Positions 31,701 through 42,466 of a stretch of 64,000 nt of DNA are shown here, piece after piece (within the stretch, counting starts at the first letter, position 1; each line of letters begins with the position of its first letter). The stretch is from assembly GCF_026745355.1 (NCBI RefSeq), contig NC_079209.1, positions 35,739,200 through 35,803,199 on the forward strand, in the 5' to 3' direction. The position numbers and the translations under genes were made by a program. Source of the DNA: Beta vulgaris subsp. vulgaris (taxonomy: Eukaryota > Streptophyta > Magnoliopsida > Caryophyllales > Amaranthaceae). The notes beneath the pieces are model-generated. The model worked only from the letters and a program-made list of their open reading frames with translations. It made no database searches and was not told where the DNA came from.

Positions 31701-33305
31701 TGTCGTAGAATAAGTGACATCTCTCAGACGACTGGGATATGAAGCGATTCAACGCGGCCACGCGACCGGTTAATTTCTGCACCTCTTTGACGTTCCTTGG
31801 AGATTGGATATTGATAAGGGCCTTTATTTGATCCGGGCTAGCTTCGATTCCACGTTGTGTTACAACGTACCCTAGTAACTTTCCTGCAGATACTCTAAAT
31901 GTACACTTAGTGGGATTTAACTTCATGCCATACCTTCGTAGGACGTTGAAAGCTTCCGACAGGTGTTGGACGTGATCGCTTACTTGTTTTAATTTGACGA
32001 GCATATCGTCTATGTATACTTCCATAGTATCGCCCAGTTGGTTTTTGAACATTTGGTTGACCAATCGCTGATAGGTGGCACCTGCATTTTTCAAACCAAA
32101 AGGCATAACCTTATAACAATATATACCTTTGTCAGTGACGAACATTGTCTTTTCCTAGACCTGGCAATCAGACCAATCGGATCGGATTCGGACCGGACCA
32201 ATTCAGATCGGATCGTTTTCGGGTCAAGTTACATTCGGACTGGGATCGGACCGTTTCGGATTGGGTCAACGTTCGGACTATTATTTCGGATCGGAATCGG
32301 ACCGGACCAATTCAGATCGGACCGTTTTCGGATCATGTTACATTCGGACCGGGACCGGACCAGATCGGATCATTTCGGATTGAGTCATTGTTCGGACTAT
32401 TATTTCGGATCGGAATCAGACTATGGTGGAATGAATTGAATACTTATGCCAATGATATTTTTTTCATATAAAAAAGGGTAAGTTTCGGGTATTTCGGATC
32501 AAAGCCTAATCAAAACCAATAATTTCGGATCGGTTTACCTTCGGGTCGGATCAGTTTTAGATCGGGTCGGATCGGTTTCAGATCGGGTAAGATTATATCG
32601 GATCATTCGGATTTCGGATGAGTTTCGGATCAAGATTATTTCGGATCGGGATTCGGACCGGATCGGTACCGTTTCGGATTCGGATCAAGGTTCGGACCGT
32701 CTCGTTCGGACCCAGATCGGACCACGGATCGGATATTTCGGACCGGATTTTCGGATCAGGACCAACTTTGCCAGGTCTATCTTTTCCTGATCGTCCGGAT
32801 GCATCAATATTTGATTGTACCCAGAATATGCGTCCATGAACGTCAAGAGCTCATGGCCTGCCGTCGCGTCAACCATTACGTCAATATGAGGGAGAGGGAA
32901 CGGATCCTTGGGACACGCTTTGTTCAAGTCTATGAAGTCTATGCAGACTCTCCACTTCCCGTTCTTCTTGCTCACGACCACGACATTGGCTAGCCAGTCT
33001 GGGTATTTTACTTAACGGATTTTTCCAGTGTCGATCAGCTTTTGGACTTCGTCATTGATGATTTGGTTCCTCTCAGGCGCAAATTTGCGTCTTTTTTGCT
33101 TTACTGGCTTGTAATCGGGATCGACGTTGAGTTTAGGTGTTATGACATCGGGACTGATTCCTGTCATATCCTCATGGGACCAAGCAAAACAATCTTGATT
33201 AGCCTTTAAAAATTCGATTAATTGGCCTCGTATTTCTTGGGACAGCGTCGCTCCGATTCGAACGACAAGATCGGGGATGGACGGATCGAGCATCACTTCA
33301 TCCAC
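31701..33305 (-). pseudogene. Reverse transcriptase of Tat element 1, split by hAT insertion
   Basis: The N-terminal part is 33012-33305 (QDCFAWSHEDMTGI, DPDYKPVKQKRRKFAPERN) and 32788-32981 (KKNGKWRVCIDFIDLNKACPKD, FMDAYSGYNQI, HPDDQE). The C-terminal part starts at 32147 (FVTDKG, CYKVMPFGLKNAGATYQRLV) and includes the catalytic VYIDDMLVK near 32010. Between them lie 624 bp of a hAT-like element plus its 8-bp duplication. The two parts abut exactly at a codon-consistent point once insertion and one duplication copy are discounted. There is also a stop between 32988 and 33012. Confidence 0.93.
32156..32779. mobile_element. Non-autonomous hAT-like element full of TTCGGATCGG repeats
   Basis: The ends are TAGACCTGGCAA and its inverted partner TTGCCAGGTCTA (12 bp, perfect). 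Both sides carry the 8-bp direct repeat TCTTTTCC (32148-32155 and 32780-32787). Eight-base duplications and T/CAG...TGGCAA-like ends are typical of the hAT superfamily. The interior is almost entirely repeats of TTCGGATCGG, GGACCGGA and similar words, with no transposase. It lies inside the reverse transcriptase of Tat element 1, which dates it as younger than that element. Confidence 0.88.
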
Positions 33306-33350
33306 GTCCTGCTCACTAGGCGCGTCGGGTGCTGATCCGTCCTTTAATTG

Positions 33351-34085
33351 CTAGATGGTTGCCTTTGGAGGTTTGAGCGACGAGCTATAACATTCTCTTG
33401 CGGATTTCTGTTCGCTCTTTATTTCTTGGAATCCCCTCTTGGTTGGGAACTTCAACGTCTGATGATAAGTCGACGGGACGACCTTCATCTTGTGTATCCA
33501 TGGGGTGCCGACGATGATGTTATACGCGGACGGGCAATCCACGACGTTGAATCTGGTCGGCAGGTTGACACCTTTGGCTAACGTTGGCAACGTGACCTCT
33601 CTGACAGTGTGTTGGGCTTCTCCGCTGAAACCAACTAAAACAATAGATTTTTTAGTAATATCTTTATCACACAATCCCATACCTTCGAGGGCGCTTTTGA
33701 ATATGATATTAGCTTAGCTGCCCCCATCGACCAATACTCGCTTCAACAGGCAATTACTAACAGTCAAGGATATGACTAGTCGATCATGGTGCTCTACGTC
33801 GCATACGCCATTGTCGTCGAAGGTAATTGCCATTGCTTCGAATTTGCGTTCTTCTGCTGACCTGCAAGATTTAAAAATGACGGACGATGGGGTGCCCTCT
33901 CTTGCTAGCCTTTTGGATGCGAAGTATGTTAGTCCACACACATCAGATCCACCAGAAATGACATTAATTACCTTTACATGTGTCGGTGACGCAGGCGAGA
34001 CGGATTGCGCAGGGTTCCTCTCGAAGGACGCTTTGCCTTTGTCGCTTAGGAGATCTTTGAGATGTCCCTTATTGAGCATGAACAC
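33351..34085 (-). pseudogene. Protease region of Tat element 1
   Basis: Two open pieces adjoin at 33714. The first ends with RVLVDGGS, the retropepsin-like active site region (DGGS in place of DTGS/DSGS). A TAA stop follows immediately, then ANIIF in the same frame. The second piece, 33351-33680, has GEAQHTVREVTLP and NIIVGTPWIHKMKVVPSTYHQ, the conserved protease C-terminal block of Tat elements. The stop at 33715 would prevent translation into pol. Confidence 0.85.
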
Positions 34086-35441
34086 GACCTCGCGTTGTAA
34101 CGCAATGCACTCCTACGTCTTATGGCCATGATTATGATGGAACTGACACCACTTTGTCTGATCTTTTTGCGCCTCTGGTCGGTTACTCTTCTTTGGCCAA
34201 CGGACGGGTGCTCCAATTTTGGTCAAGGCATTTACGACGACCCCGACATCGACGGAGAATCCATAGGATCTAGATCCGGGAAGGTTGGTGACCCCGTCCT
34301 CGTGTCATTACCTGTACTTTCGATTACGTCAGTAACATTGTTTACCTGATTTGAGCGACTGTATGGATGGTTTCACCAATTCTTCTTCTTGGGGCCGAAA
34401 GCCTTCCGGTCGTTGGGATATTCTGGCGCACGATGCGTTGATATGGTATTGAGGATGGCATCATCTTCTTCCAGCCTCATCTGTGCTAATGCTCGTGATT
34501 TGACTTCCTCGAACGTTTGACATGGATACTTCGTCAGACGGTTGTAGAGTTTTGATCGCAGAATTAGACCTTTCCTGAAAAATTCAATGGCAGTCTTAGT
34601 ATCAAGATCTTTAATGCTAATCATCTCTTTATTAAAGCGATTATAATAATCGCGACTAGATTCTTTAGGTCCTTGGACGATGCCATATAGGTCGCTCGTC
34701 TGCTTTCAAGGCTGCGACTGCCTTAAAATTTCTCATAGAACTTGTTGACGAGGGTGGAAAAAATGCCAATGCTGTCTGGCTTCAGGGATCCGAGCCATTT
34801 GAGGGCAGGACCGGTGAGCGTGGCTCCGAAAGACTTGCACATACATGCTTCCACCAGATGCCAAGGAATTGACGCTTGCCACATCCGCTGCTTGTATTGG
34901 GCGACGTGCTCGCCTGAATCAGTCGAACCGTCATAATTAGCAACAAGGGCGAGCAGATTCAGCTTCTTGGGGAGTACGACCTTCGAGATCCTCTCTACGA
35001 ACGTAGATTCTGCATAACCGTCAGGATGCTCTACGATGCTTGGCGTTGGAGCTCCAGGGAGCTGGGACATGAGCTTCATTAGGCCCTATTCTGCTTTTCG
35101 ATCAGGATCATGCGCTTCGCCATAGGATTTGCTTCTCCCTCGCCAGGATTCTCTTATGCGTCATTTGACAGTTCTTCGTCCTCGAGCTCTACGTCATCTT
35201 CGGATTCGACATTATCTGAATCAGAGAAATCCCACATAAGGGGAATGTCGTTCATATTGGCACGACGTCGAACCTTTGAGGCTTTGGATGACGCCAGCTC
35301 TTCTTGCAGCTTTTGAATCTTTTCTTCCAACGATGAGAAGTCAGTGGCTAGTCACTCATTAGCTTGCTTCATTTCGAGCATCTCTACCCTCACTTGGTCA
35401 TATAACCTCTGGATATTGTCGAGACTTGGTGTTTTTCCCAT
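34086..35441 (-). pseudogene. Gag of Tat element 1
   Basis: ATG at 35441 opens MGKTPSLDNIQRLYDQ with a short coiled-coil stretch (EEKIQKLQEELASSK near 35320) and an acidic segment; stops occur near 35355 and 35155. The Gag core is 34723-35079 (VANYDGSTDSGEHVAQYKQ, ALKWLGSLKPDSI) and 34373-34624 (KTAIEFFRKGL). A C-F-H...GH...C zinc-finger-like motif is near 34140 with a stop inside it. It continues without a long gap into the protease region. Tat Gag proteins have this order. Confidence 0.85.
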
Positions 35442-35475
35442 TTGATGGATTTTGAGCAGTTGTTGATCTGGTTAT

Positions 35476-35495
35476 TCCCCACGGTGGGCGCCAAA
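35476..35495 (-). other. Primer-binding site of Tat element 1
   Basis: On the minus strand TTTGGCGCCCACCGTGGGGA begins one base after the 5' LTR end. This block is common after LTRs of plant Tat-type elements and fixes orientation. Confidence 0.8.
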
Positions 35496-35496
35496 C

Positions 35497-36103
35497 TGTT
35501 TATGCGAAAATTTGCCTTTTACGATAGAATTAAAGTTAGGGACAATTTAAAAAGATTACGTATATGTCAATGCAAGGAATGTATGCAAAAAGGGGATCAA
35601 AGGGATGAACACACAAAGATGATGACGCGGAAAACCCAAGTGAAGGTGGGTAAAAACCGCGGGTGGAGATGGTTCCCCCAACCTACTATCAATGATCATC
35701 GTTCCAGATGAGTGATGATTGTTTTTAGCTTAAGTTTTTCTCTAAGTACCCAATGTCTAGAAGTATATTCTAATGATATTGATTTTTCTTTTGTATGTAC
35801 TTTGCCGTATCTTTTTTCCTTTGGCTTTTTCTGAATAAATGCGCTATTTAAATTCCTAGATAATTACAATGCTAACGGTTCCTCGATTATATGAGATTCT
35901 CCTAACCGATTTCCCAGGACAAAATCTTCTTTCCTTTTCTAGGCAATTTATTTTCATTAACGACCTCCTTGGCTGAATTTGCGCCGCATTGAACTCCTTT
36001 CTTTATTGGACAATTAGTTAATGGTTTTAGCTGACTTGGTCTTCCCGTCGCGTCTTAGTGTCAAAGTCGCTATGTCATCATCCTGCAAAAATCAGCCATA
36101 ACA
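35497..36103 (-). repeat. 5' LTR of Tat element 1
   Basis: It pairs with 25703-26320; plus-strand ends are TGTTTATGC and GCCATAACA. It is followed by the target duplication GCCAT. Confidence 0.95.
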
Positions 36104-36610
36104 GCCATAATAATAGAGTCCCTAGTGTGCACACCCCTTCTAGTTGGATCACAACAAGATAGAAGGAAGATAGTAACATAATAATCAGCATATATAGTAA
36201 CCAGAGAACCTGTAGGGGTCGCTGAACCACTCATACAGGGCAACTTGTTCATCATTTCCCTCCGATATTTCACTTTACGTGATTAACATATTTTAATTCA
36301 CGTCATCACATAAATCACGTAAACATTTACGTCATTTTGTTCAATCCAGTGTGAACATATTCAATTCATTATGAACTCAATCCATCATAGCGATTTCAAT
36401 AAATCATTTCATAAACACAACCATCACTTGAGTTCATTTATCACTTCAGATTTATAATCATTTCATTATCACAAGTTCTTACTGATTCTAACTTTCATAA
36501 AGTCTCAATATTAATAACAATAATAATATTCATAGATATTAGTGATAATAATAGCAATAATAATCATAATAGTAATTATAATAATAATAATAATAATAAT
36601 ATAGGAAACA
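36104..36610 (-). repeat. Tekay-like LTR, fourth family, right part
   Basis: It resumes the LTR that was cut at 25702. It ends GGAAACA at 36610, followed by TAGC; TAGC also precedes the LTR start at 25073-25076, giving a probable 4-bp target duplication. An ATAATAATA microsatellite lies at 36545-36602. The LTR, reassembled in coordinates only, is about 1.13 kb. It is probably a solo LTR inserted into the 3' part of the Athila element. Confidence 0.55.
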
Positions 36611-36632
36611 TAGCTAGACGCTAGTCAGTGTA

Positions 36633-37883
36633 GATGGTGTTCACCCGGCACTCAAGGCGCTCAATAGCTTGAGTGTTAGCAGCCATATTCAGTTCCATAC
36701 GCTGCAAAAACACTCATCATACCCTCAAAATCAGTAGTAGGGGGAGGGGGTTGTGAAGAAGAGGAGGGGATGGAAGGGGCGGGCTCACGCCTACGGTATA
36801 TCTGAGGAGGCTCAGGGACTGGACCAGTCTCTGGGGTGTGCCTCATCTCCAACAGGGAGAAGGTAGGTAGGTGGTTCAGCATTCTCGGAATAATCATCTC
36901 CTATGGGTATTTGGACCAAGTCAGGATTAGGGAGGGGTATAGATTGCCGATTGGCAATCATCCACCTATAGTGCCTACCGCTAGGGACAAAGTACCGGGC
37001 GCAAAGAAAGTGATCAAGGTCTAGGTAAGTGACCCCCGGAACAACATTGTTCCGATTCTCAACATAACCAAAGTGAGAAGCGATATGGGTGACTAATCCC
37101 CCAATAACAATAGGCACAGAGAAGTGGACACTGCTGTCCTCCTCAAAGGTGGGGTAAGTCGTGGAGATTTTATGCAAATGATGCATAAAAGCATATGCAA
37201 GGTTGAACTGCGTGTTCATGGTAGCAGGCCATAAGTAAGTGCCAAGAGTGCTTAGCTCCTCAGTCCGTGCGGTGTTGCGTTCCCACCTCCCAAAAATCGT
37301 ACCGCTAAAAAATTTTAAGGGGAAGTGAATACTTGGATTATGGACGGACATAACTTGCAAGTGTTGGCAATTGGGTGGTCTAACGCCAGTTAAACCTTGC
37401 CAAAGGAGGCCCAACAACATGGTGGCAAGTTTCTTCTTATCCCCCCTAACAGTCATGCCAAAAAATTGGGTAAATTGTCGAATGGTTAATTTTCGATCCA
37501 CATTAGCAATCCTAAAGTACATGACATGATCATATTGGGAATGCTTACAGATGTCTAGGGAACTTAGAAATTCAAGGGTGATATCAGCATAAGTTCCATG
37601 ATACATTGTAAAAAAATGACTGTATACCGACCCCAATAAACAAGGTGCGGGTGAATTGAGTGATACCAAGAGCATGCAAAAGGTCCTGATTAACAAAGCG
37701 AGTGGGTGCAATCAAACAATGTTTTAGTTTTTGAAAATGTACCTTTTGGTCTTCGTCCTTGAAAATTATATGGGGGAATGTAGGATCTACCTCAATTCCG
37801 GGAGTGTTAGTCCCACGTGCACCACGTCGGGCCGCCATTGAAGATGGTGATAAACTTGCAAAACAGAGAGCAAGGGTGAACAA
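36633..37883 (-). pseudogene. Athila ORF1-family (env-position) protein
   Basis: This frame lies downstream of integrase, in the place often described as envelope-like in Athila elements. ATG at about 37838 starts MAARRGARGTNTPGIEVDPT. A frameshift near 37600 leads into a 299-residue open piece (36812-37711) with YADITLEFLSSLDIC, MYFRIANVDRKLTIRQFTQFFGM and WPATMNTQFNLAYAFMHH. This is the pattern of the plant Athila ORF1 family, whose function is unknown. It contains DLDHFLCARYFVPSGRHYRW near the middle. A short C-terminal piece ends near 36633 (AANTQAIERLECRVN). I see no clear signal peptide. Confidence 0.8.
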
Positions 37884-38714
37884 AGTGAGAACTTCACAAA
37901 AACTTGAGTAAAATCATCTCATAGGGCACCATGGAGTGTAAGAACACAATTTACAAGGTTAAACTAACAAGAGTTATCACAAAATTCAAACCTTGACTCA
38001 ATAAACCCAAGAAGGAAGAGGAAGGAGAAAAAGGAAGAGGAGAGAAAGTAAGGGGTAAAAAAAGTATAATTGGGATGGGGAAATTGTGTAGGATGAGTGG
38101 AAGATTAAGAATTGTGGAGAAAATTGAGGGTGTAGATGGTGAGGATGGATGAAGTTGGGGTTAGGGTTTGGAGAGAGAGAGAGAGAATGAGAGAAAGAAG
38201 ATGGTGTTGTGAGATTTTGAAAAAGGATGAAGAGAAGGAAAGAAAATTTCGTGGGTTATTAATCTGTTTTCGCTGCGTCGCGCCCGGCCGGGCGGATTTC
38301 ACCCAACCTGCCCGGGCAGAAGTTTTTCCTTAGATTTTTGTCGTTTTGTAAACTTTTCATTTTGCCAGTTGAATTGCTTGCGGGCCCGCCCGGGCGGATT
38401 TTGCCTGACCTACCCGGGCGGAAGTTTTTCCTTAGATTTTTTCGTTTTGTGAATCTTTGCCCAATTGAATTGCTCATGGGCCCGCTCGGGCGGAATTCGC
38501 CCGACCTACCCGAGCGGTTCCCAGTGAGGGCTATTCTTTGATTCGTCGAAGTTTGACCCCTTTGCACATGTGCCTGCAATGATATTCCAATATATGGAAA
38601 ATTCTCACACCATAAAGAATAAAAAAAAAAAATCAAAGCTACATTAAAGGGAAGATTCGGGTTGCCTCCCGAATAGCGCTGGTTATAAAGGTCCCGCACG
38701 ATCATTTACCTTCC
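37884..38714. other. Spacer between Athila integrase and ORF1
   Basis: This region is noncoding. At 38275-38520 it holds 2.5 units of a roughly 100-bp tandem repeat, each with a CCCGGGCGGATTT-type core and a TTTTTCCTTAGATTTTT stretch. The left half is purine-rich (AGAGAGAG near 38170). Confidence 0.65.
38275..38520 (+). repeat. ~100-bp tandem repeat with CCCGGGCGG core
   Basis: Units repeat at about 38291, 38393 and 38489 (start of the GGCGGATT word), spaced 102 and 96 bp. The GC-rich core (CCCGGGCGG, GCCCGACC) also appears in the Athila LTR at 45190-45410. Confidence 0.75.
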
Positions 38715-39780
38715 TCATTCGTCCAGTGGTGATGGTGTGGAGAGGTAGAGAGCCTCAACTAGACCCACAGGAGCTCCGTCATGGTACAACTTCAGGCGTT
38801 GACAGTTAACTTTGAACACTTCACCTTTCTCATTCATAATCTCTATAGATCCAAATTTGTTCACTCTAGTAACCGTGAAGGGGCCGCACCATCTAGACTT
38901 TAATTTACCAGGAAAAAGTTTGAGCCTAAAATTGTACAATAAAACCTTGTATCCCACAGTGAACTCCCTTGGTAGGATCTTTTTGTGATGCCATTTTTTC
39001 GTTTTCTCCTTATATACTCGCGCGCTATCATAAGCCAACAATCGAAACTCATCAAGCTCATTGAGTAGTAGAAGTCGCTTTTCCCCTGCAAGCTTTTGAT
39101 TCATATTAAGCTCCTTGATAGCCCAGAAAGCCTTATATTCTAATTCAACGGGTAGGTGACGTGCTTTTCTATACACAAGTCTATAGGGGGAGGTACCAAT
39201 AGGTGTTTTGAATGCAGTTCTGTAAGCCCAAAGTGTCATCCAGCTTCGTACTCCAATCCTTCCTAGACCTTGCAACCACCTTCTCAAGAATGGACTTAAC
39301 TTCGCGATTAGAAACCTCTACTTGCCCACTTGTTTGGGGGTGATATGTCAATCCAGTACGATGGTAAACTCCATATTTCTTCAAAAGAGTGTCCAAATGT
39401 CGTTCATGAAAATGAGAGGCTCCATCACTAATTACAGCTCGTGGGACCCCAAACCTTGGGAATATGATTTTCTTGAATAAAGCTATGACGACCTTAGAGT
39501 CATTGGTAGGGTATGCCACAGCTTCTACCCACTTAGAGACATAGTCGACCGCAACCAAGATGTAATAATTCCCATTGGAAAAGGGGAACGGTCCCATAAA
39601 GTCAATACCCCAAACATCAAAGATTTCAACTTCAAGAATACCTGCTTGGAGCATCTCATGCAGCCTCAAAATGTTGCCAGGCCTCTGGCAAGTGTCACAT
39701 GCTATGATAAAGGATTGAGCGTCCTTGAACATTGTGGGCCAAAAGAAACCCGACTCATGGAGCTTGGCGACAGTGCGTGA
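38715..39780 (-). pseudogene. Integrase of Athila element
   Basis: The zinc-binding end is seen as CDTCQRPGN near 39690. The catalytic core has [12 protein letters not shown] (39620), [10 protein letters not shown] (39430) and a [16 protein letters not shown] stretch (39320). The C-terminal part in another frame, 38715-39287, has [20 protein letters not shown] and [15 protein letters not shown], both typical of Athila. A frameshift near 39230 separates them. Stop at 38715. Confidence 0.9.
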
Positions 39781-39821
39781 AGGACCATGATGACCTCCAT
39801 AAGGCGAGTTGTGACAGCGGT

Positions 39822-40560
39822 TTAGAATTCCAGTGACCTCCTACTCAGGTTCACATTTTTTAAAAAGACCGTCTGAGCATTCACGAAACAATAAGGGGTC
39901 ATCCCAAAAGTAGAATTTAACATCATAGAGGAACCTTTTCTTCTGTTGTTGGACAAATCAGGGGGTAGGATACCGCCTACCAAGTAATTGGCATAGTCCG
40001 CAAACCAAGGGATCTGTGAGGTGACAGCATACAAATGACCATCAGGAAAAGAATCATCCATTGGAGTAGAGTTAATAGCATCCTCATGCCAAATCCTGGA
40101 CAAATGGTCTGCAACTACGTTCTCTGCTCCTTTCTTATCTCGAATTTCGATGTCGAACTCTTGGAGTAAGAGAATCCATCGAATGAGCCTAGGCTTGGCT
40201 TCCTTCTTGGAGAGAAGGTACTTCAAGGCTGCGTGATCAGTATATATAATGACTTTAGAGCGAATCAGATAAGATATGAATTTCTCTAAAGTATAAACAA
40301 TAGCCAAAAGTTCCTTTTCTATGGTAGCATAGTTAACTTCTACCTCATCCAACGTCTTGCTACCATAATAGATAGCATGTAAGATCTTATCCTAGCGTTG
40401 ACCGAGTACGGCCCCAACTGCATAATCACTCGCATCGCACATTATCTCGAAAGGAAGTTCCCAATCAGGAGAACGGATAATAGGTGTAGTTATCAAAGCT
40501 TTCTTGATCCTTTCAAATGACTCAAGACACTCATCAGCAAAATCAAATGAAGCATCTTTA
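39822..40560 (-). pseudogene. RNase H of Athila element
   Basis: The first aspartate is in EIMCDASDYAVGAVLGQR (40445-40395). After a frame change near 40392 it continues as [19 protein letters not shown] (40335-40280), [23 protein letters not shown] and VADHLSRI (40100). These are the conserved gypsy RNase H blocks. The spacer to integrase follows. Confidence 0.88.
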
Positions 40561-41500
40561 AGAAGGAGTTGTGTTAGTGGTTTAGCAATTTTCGAAAAGC
40601 CCTTAATGAAACGGCGATAGAACCTCGCATGACCAAGGAAATTGCGGACTCCTTTAACATTATTAGGTGAGGGTAATTGCTCAATCACTTGGACTTTAGC
40701 AAGATCCACTTGGATGCCTTTATCAGAAACAATATGGCCTAAAACAACGCCTTCAGTCACTATAAAATGACATTTTTCACAATTTAAAACCAAATTACAT
40801 TCTTCACATATTTTCATGACTTTTAGTGAGATTAACTAGGCATGTATCAAATGTGGAGCCATACACACTAAAATCATCCATAAAGACTTCCATAATGGAC
40901 TCTATGAACTCAGAAAAGATACTCATCATGCAACGTTGAAAGGTAGCAGGGGCATTACACAAACCAAAGGGCATTCTACGATATGCAAAAGTGCATAAGG
41001 ACAGGTAAAGGTTGTCTTTTCTTGATCATCAGGATGAATGGGAATTTGGAAAAAACCGAAATACCCATCCAAGTAACAGAAATATTTGTGATATGCCAAC
41101 CGTTTAAGCATTTGGTCAATAAAAGGTAGAGGGAAGTGGTCCTTTTTAGTGGCCATATTGAGTCTCCTATAGTCTATGCACATACGTCATCCAGTCACGG
41201 TTCGAGTGGGAATTAACTCATTTTTTTCATTTTTTACAACAGTCATACCACCCTTTTTCGGTATTACTTGTACAGGATTCTTATAATCAGCAATAGGATA
41301 GATAATACCTGCATTTAGTAGTTTCATCACTTCTTTCTTAACCACTTCTTGCATGTTTGGATTCAATCTCCGTTGTGGTTAAATGCAAGCCTTATGATCA
41401 TCCTCGAGGTGTATCCTGTGCATACAAAAATCGGGGCTTATACCCTTTAAATCGTCAATACTGTACCCAATAGCCTTCTTATGAGTTTTCAAAACAGTCA
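40561..41500 (-). pseudogene. Reverse transcriptase of Athila element
   Basis: MCIDYRRLNMATKKDHFPLPFIDQ begins the palm domain at 41183. HPDDQEKTTF is near 41030. The catalytic aspartates lie in FMDDFSVYG near 40880, between two frames. LNCEKCHF and VRNFLGHARFYRRFIKGFS follow at 40800-40610. A frame break near 40960 (in the PYG...MPFGL region) and another near 40830 make it nonfunctional. Upstream, 41200-41500 holds IPKKGGMTVV and the linker typical of Athila. Confidence 0.9.
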
Positions 41501-42345
41501 AAAATTGGGAGAGTTAGCCGTTATCAAGTGCAGCACTGACTATTACAGAATTTAACTCATGTTCATCTAAAAACGCATACTTCAAATGTGAGGGGAGAGG
41601 TTTAAGTTCAGGTTTCTTTACCTCAGCATTGCACGCGGATTGAACTAACCTCTTTAACTTTTGGCACTCACTAAGGTCAACTTCTTCACTTGCCAAGGCC
41701 TCCTCAATAGCAGCGATCATTACTCCAAATACTGCCTTCACCTGAGAAAATATCAAGACAAAATACCGCCTCCAAGGGATCCCTGGAGAGAGCTTGGGGC
41801 ATGTTATCATGAAAAATTACATCAACCACATCAATACTATAACATTTTCCCTCTAGCATAGGACTTTTCAAAGCGGTGCTCAGATTAAAAGTGACAGCAT
41901 CATCTCCTACCGATAGTGTAAGTTTACCATTTTCACATCAATTACTGCACCTGCGGTATGGAGGAAGGGCCTACCCAATATAATCAGAATTTATGTGTCT
42001 TCCTCCATATCAAGCACAACAAAATCAACTGGAATAAATAATTTTCCTACCCTAACAGGCACATGTTCTAGAATACCGAGGGGGGTATTTAACAGATCTG
42101 TCAGCCATTTCCAGAGTAATGTTAGTGACTTTTAAACTTCCCATGTTTGATTTCGATGAAACAGATAATGGCATAACACTCACACTAGCACCTAAATCAC
42201 ATAATGCTTTATTAATGAATAGTCTACCAATGCGACATGGAATAAAGAAACTACTAGGATCTTTTAATTTTGGTGGAGACTTATTTTGTAAAAAGGCAGT
42301 ACATTCCTCGGGAAATGCAACAGTCACCACCTCATTAAAAGCCAT
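41501..42345 (-). pseudogene. Protease region of Athila element
   Basis: ALCDLGASVSVMPLSV near 42190 is the Athila protease active-site block, which has DLGAS instead of D(S/T)GAS. It is preceded by FLQNKSPPKLKDPSSFFIPCRIG (42285-42220). A frame break follows near 42080. The linker to reverse transcriptase at 41514-41810 includes LKPLPSHLKYAFLDE, a typical Athila sequence. Confidence 0.87.
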
Positions 42346-42466
42346 TTCCTAGTCAAGATATCTTTCATGAATGTTGCATAAGCAAGCACTTGAGTAATTA
42401 GTTTTGTAAAAGGAACAATTACCCGAAGATTCTTGACGACTTCCAAAAACTTACCAACTTGTTGGT

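Larger units (their letters stand above)
25703..36103 (-). mobile_element. Complete Tat-type Ty3/gypsy element with antisense gene
   Basis: This 10.4-kb element has short LTRs (25703-26320, 618 bp; 35497-36103, 607 bp) and a perfect 5-bp duplication GCCAT (25698-25702, 36104-36108). Minus-strand order is gag, protease, reverse transcriptase, RNase H, second RNase H, integrase, then a long 3' internal region with a multi-exon gene on the opposite strand. The second RNase H and the antisense additional gene are features of the Tat clade. A hAT-like element (32156-32779) splits the reverse transcriptase. All frames carry stops or frameshifts. Confidence 0.94.

Noticed and set aside
32148..32787. 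Reading the hAT-like insertion as Mutator-like with a 9-bp duplication (TCTTTTCCT)
   Set aside because: With 8 bp the element ends become a perfect TAGACCTGGCAA inverted pair, which fits hAT better. The ninth base match is explained by the T shared between element end and target.
32038..32839. Several overlapping plus-strand frames of 70-130 residues rich in R, F, G and S
   Set aside because: They read through TTCGGATCGG repeats of the hAT-like element; periodic DNA leaves several frames open.
38136..38333. Purine-rich frame with many R and E residues near the Athila spacer
   Set aside because: It is made by a GAGAGA-type tract and runs into the tandem repeat; no domain evidence.
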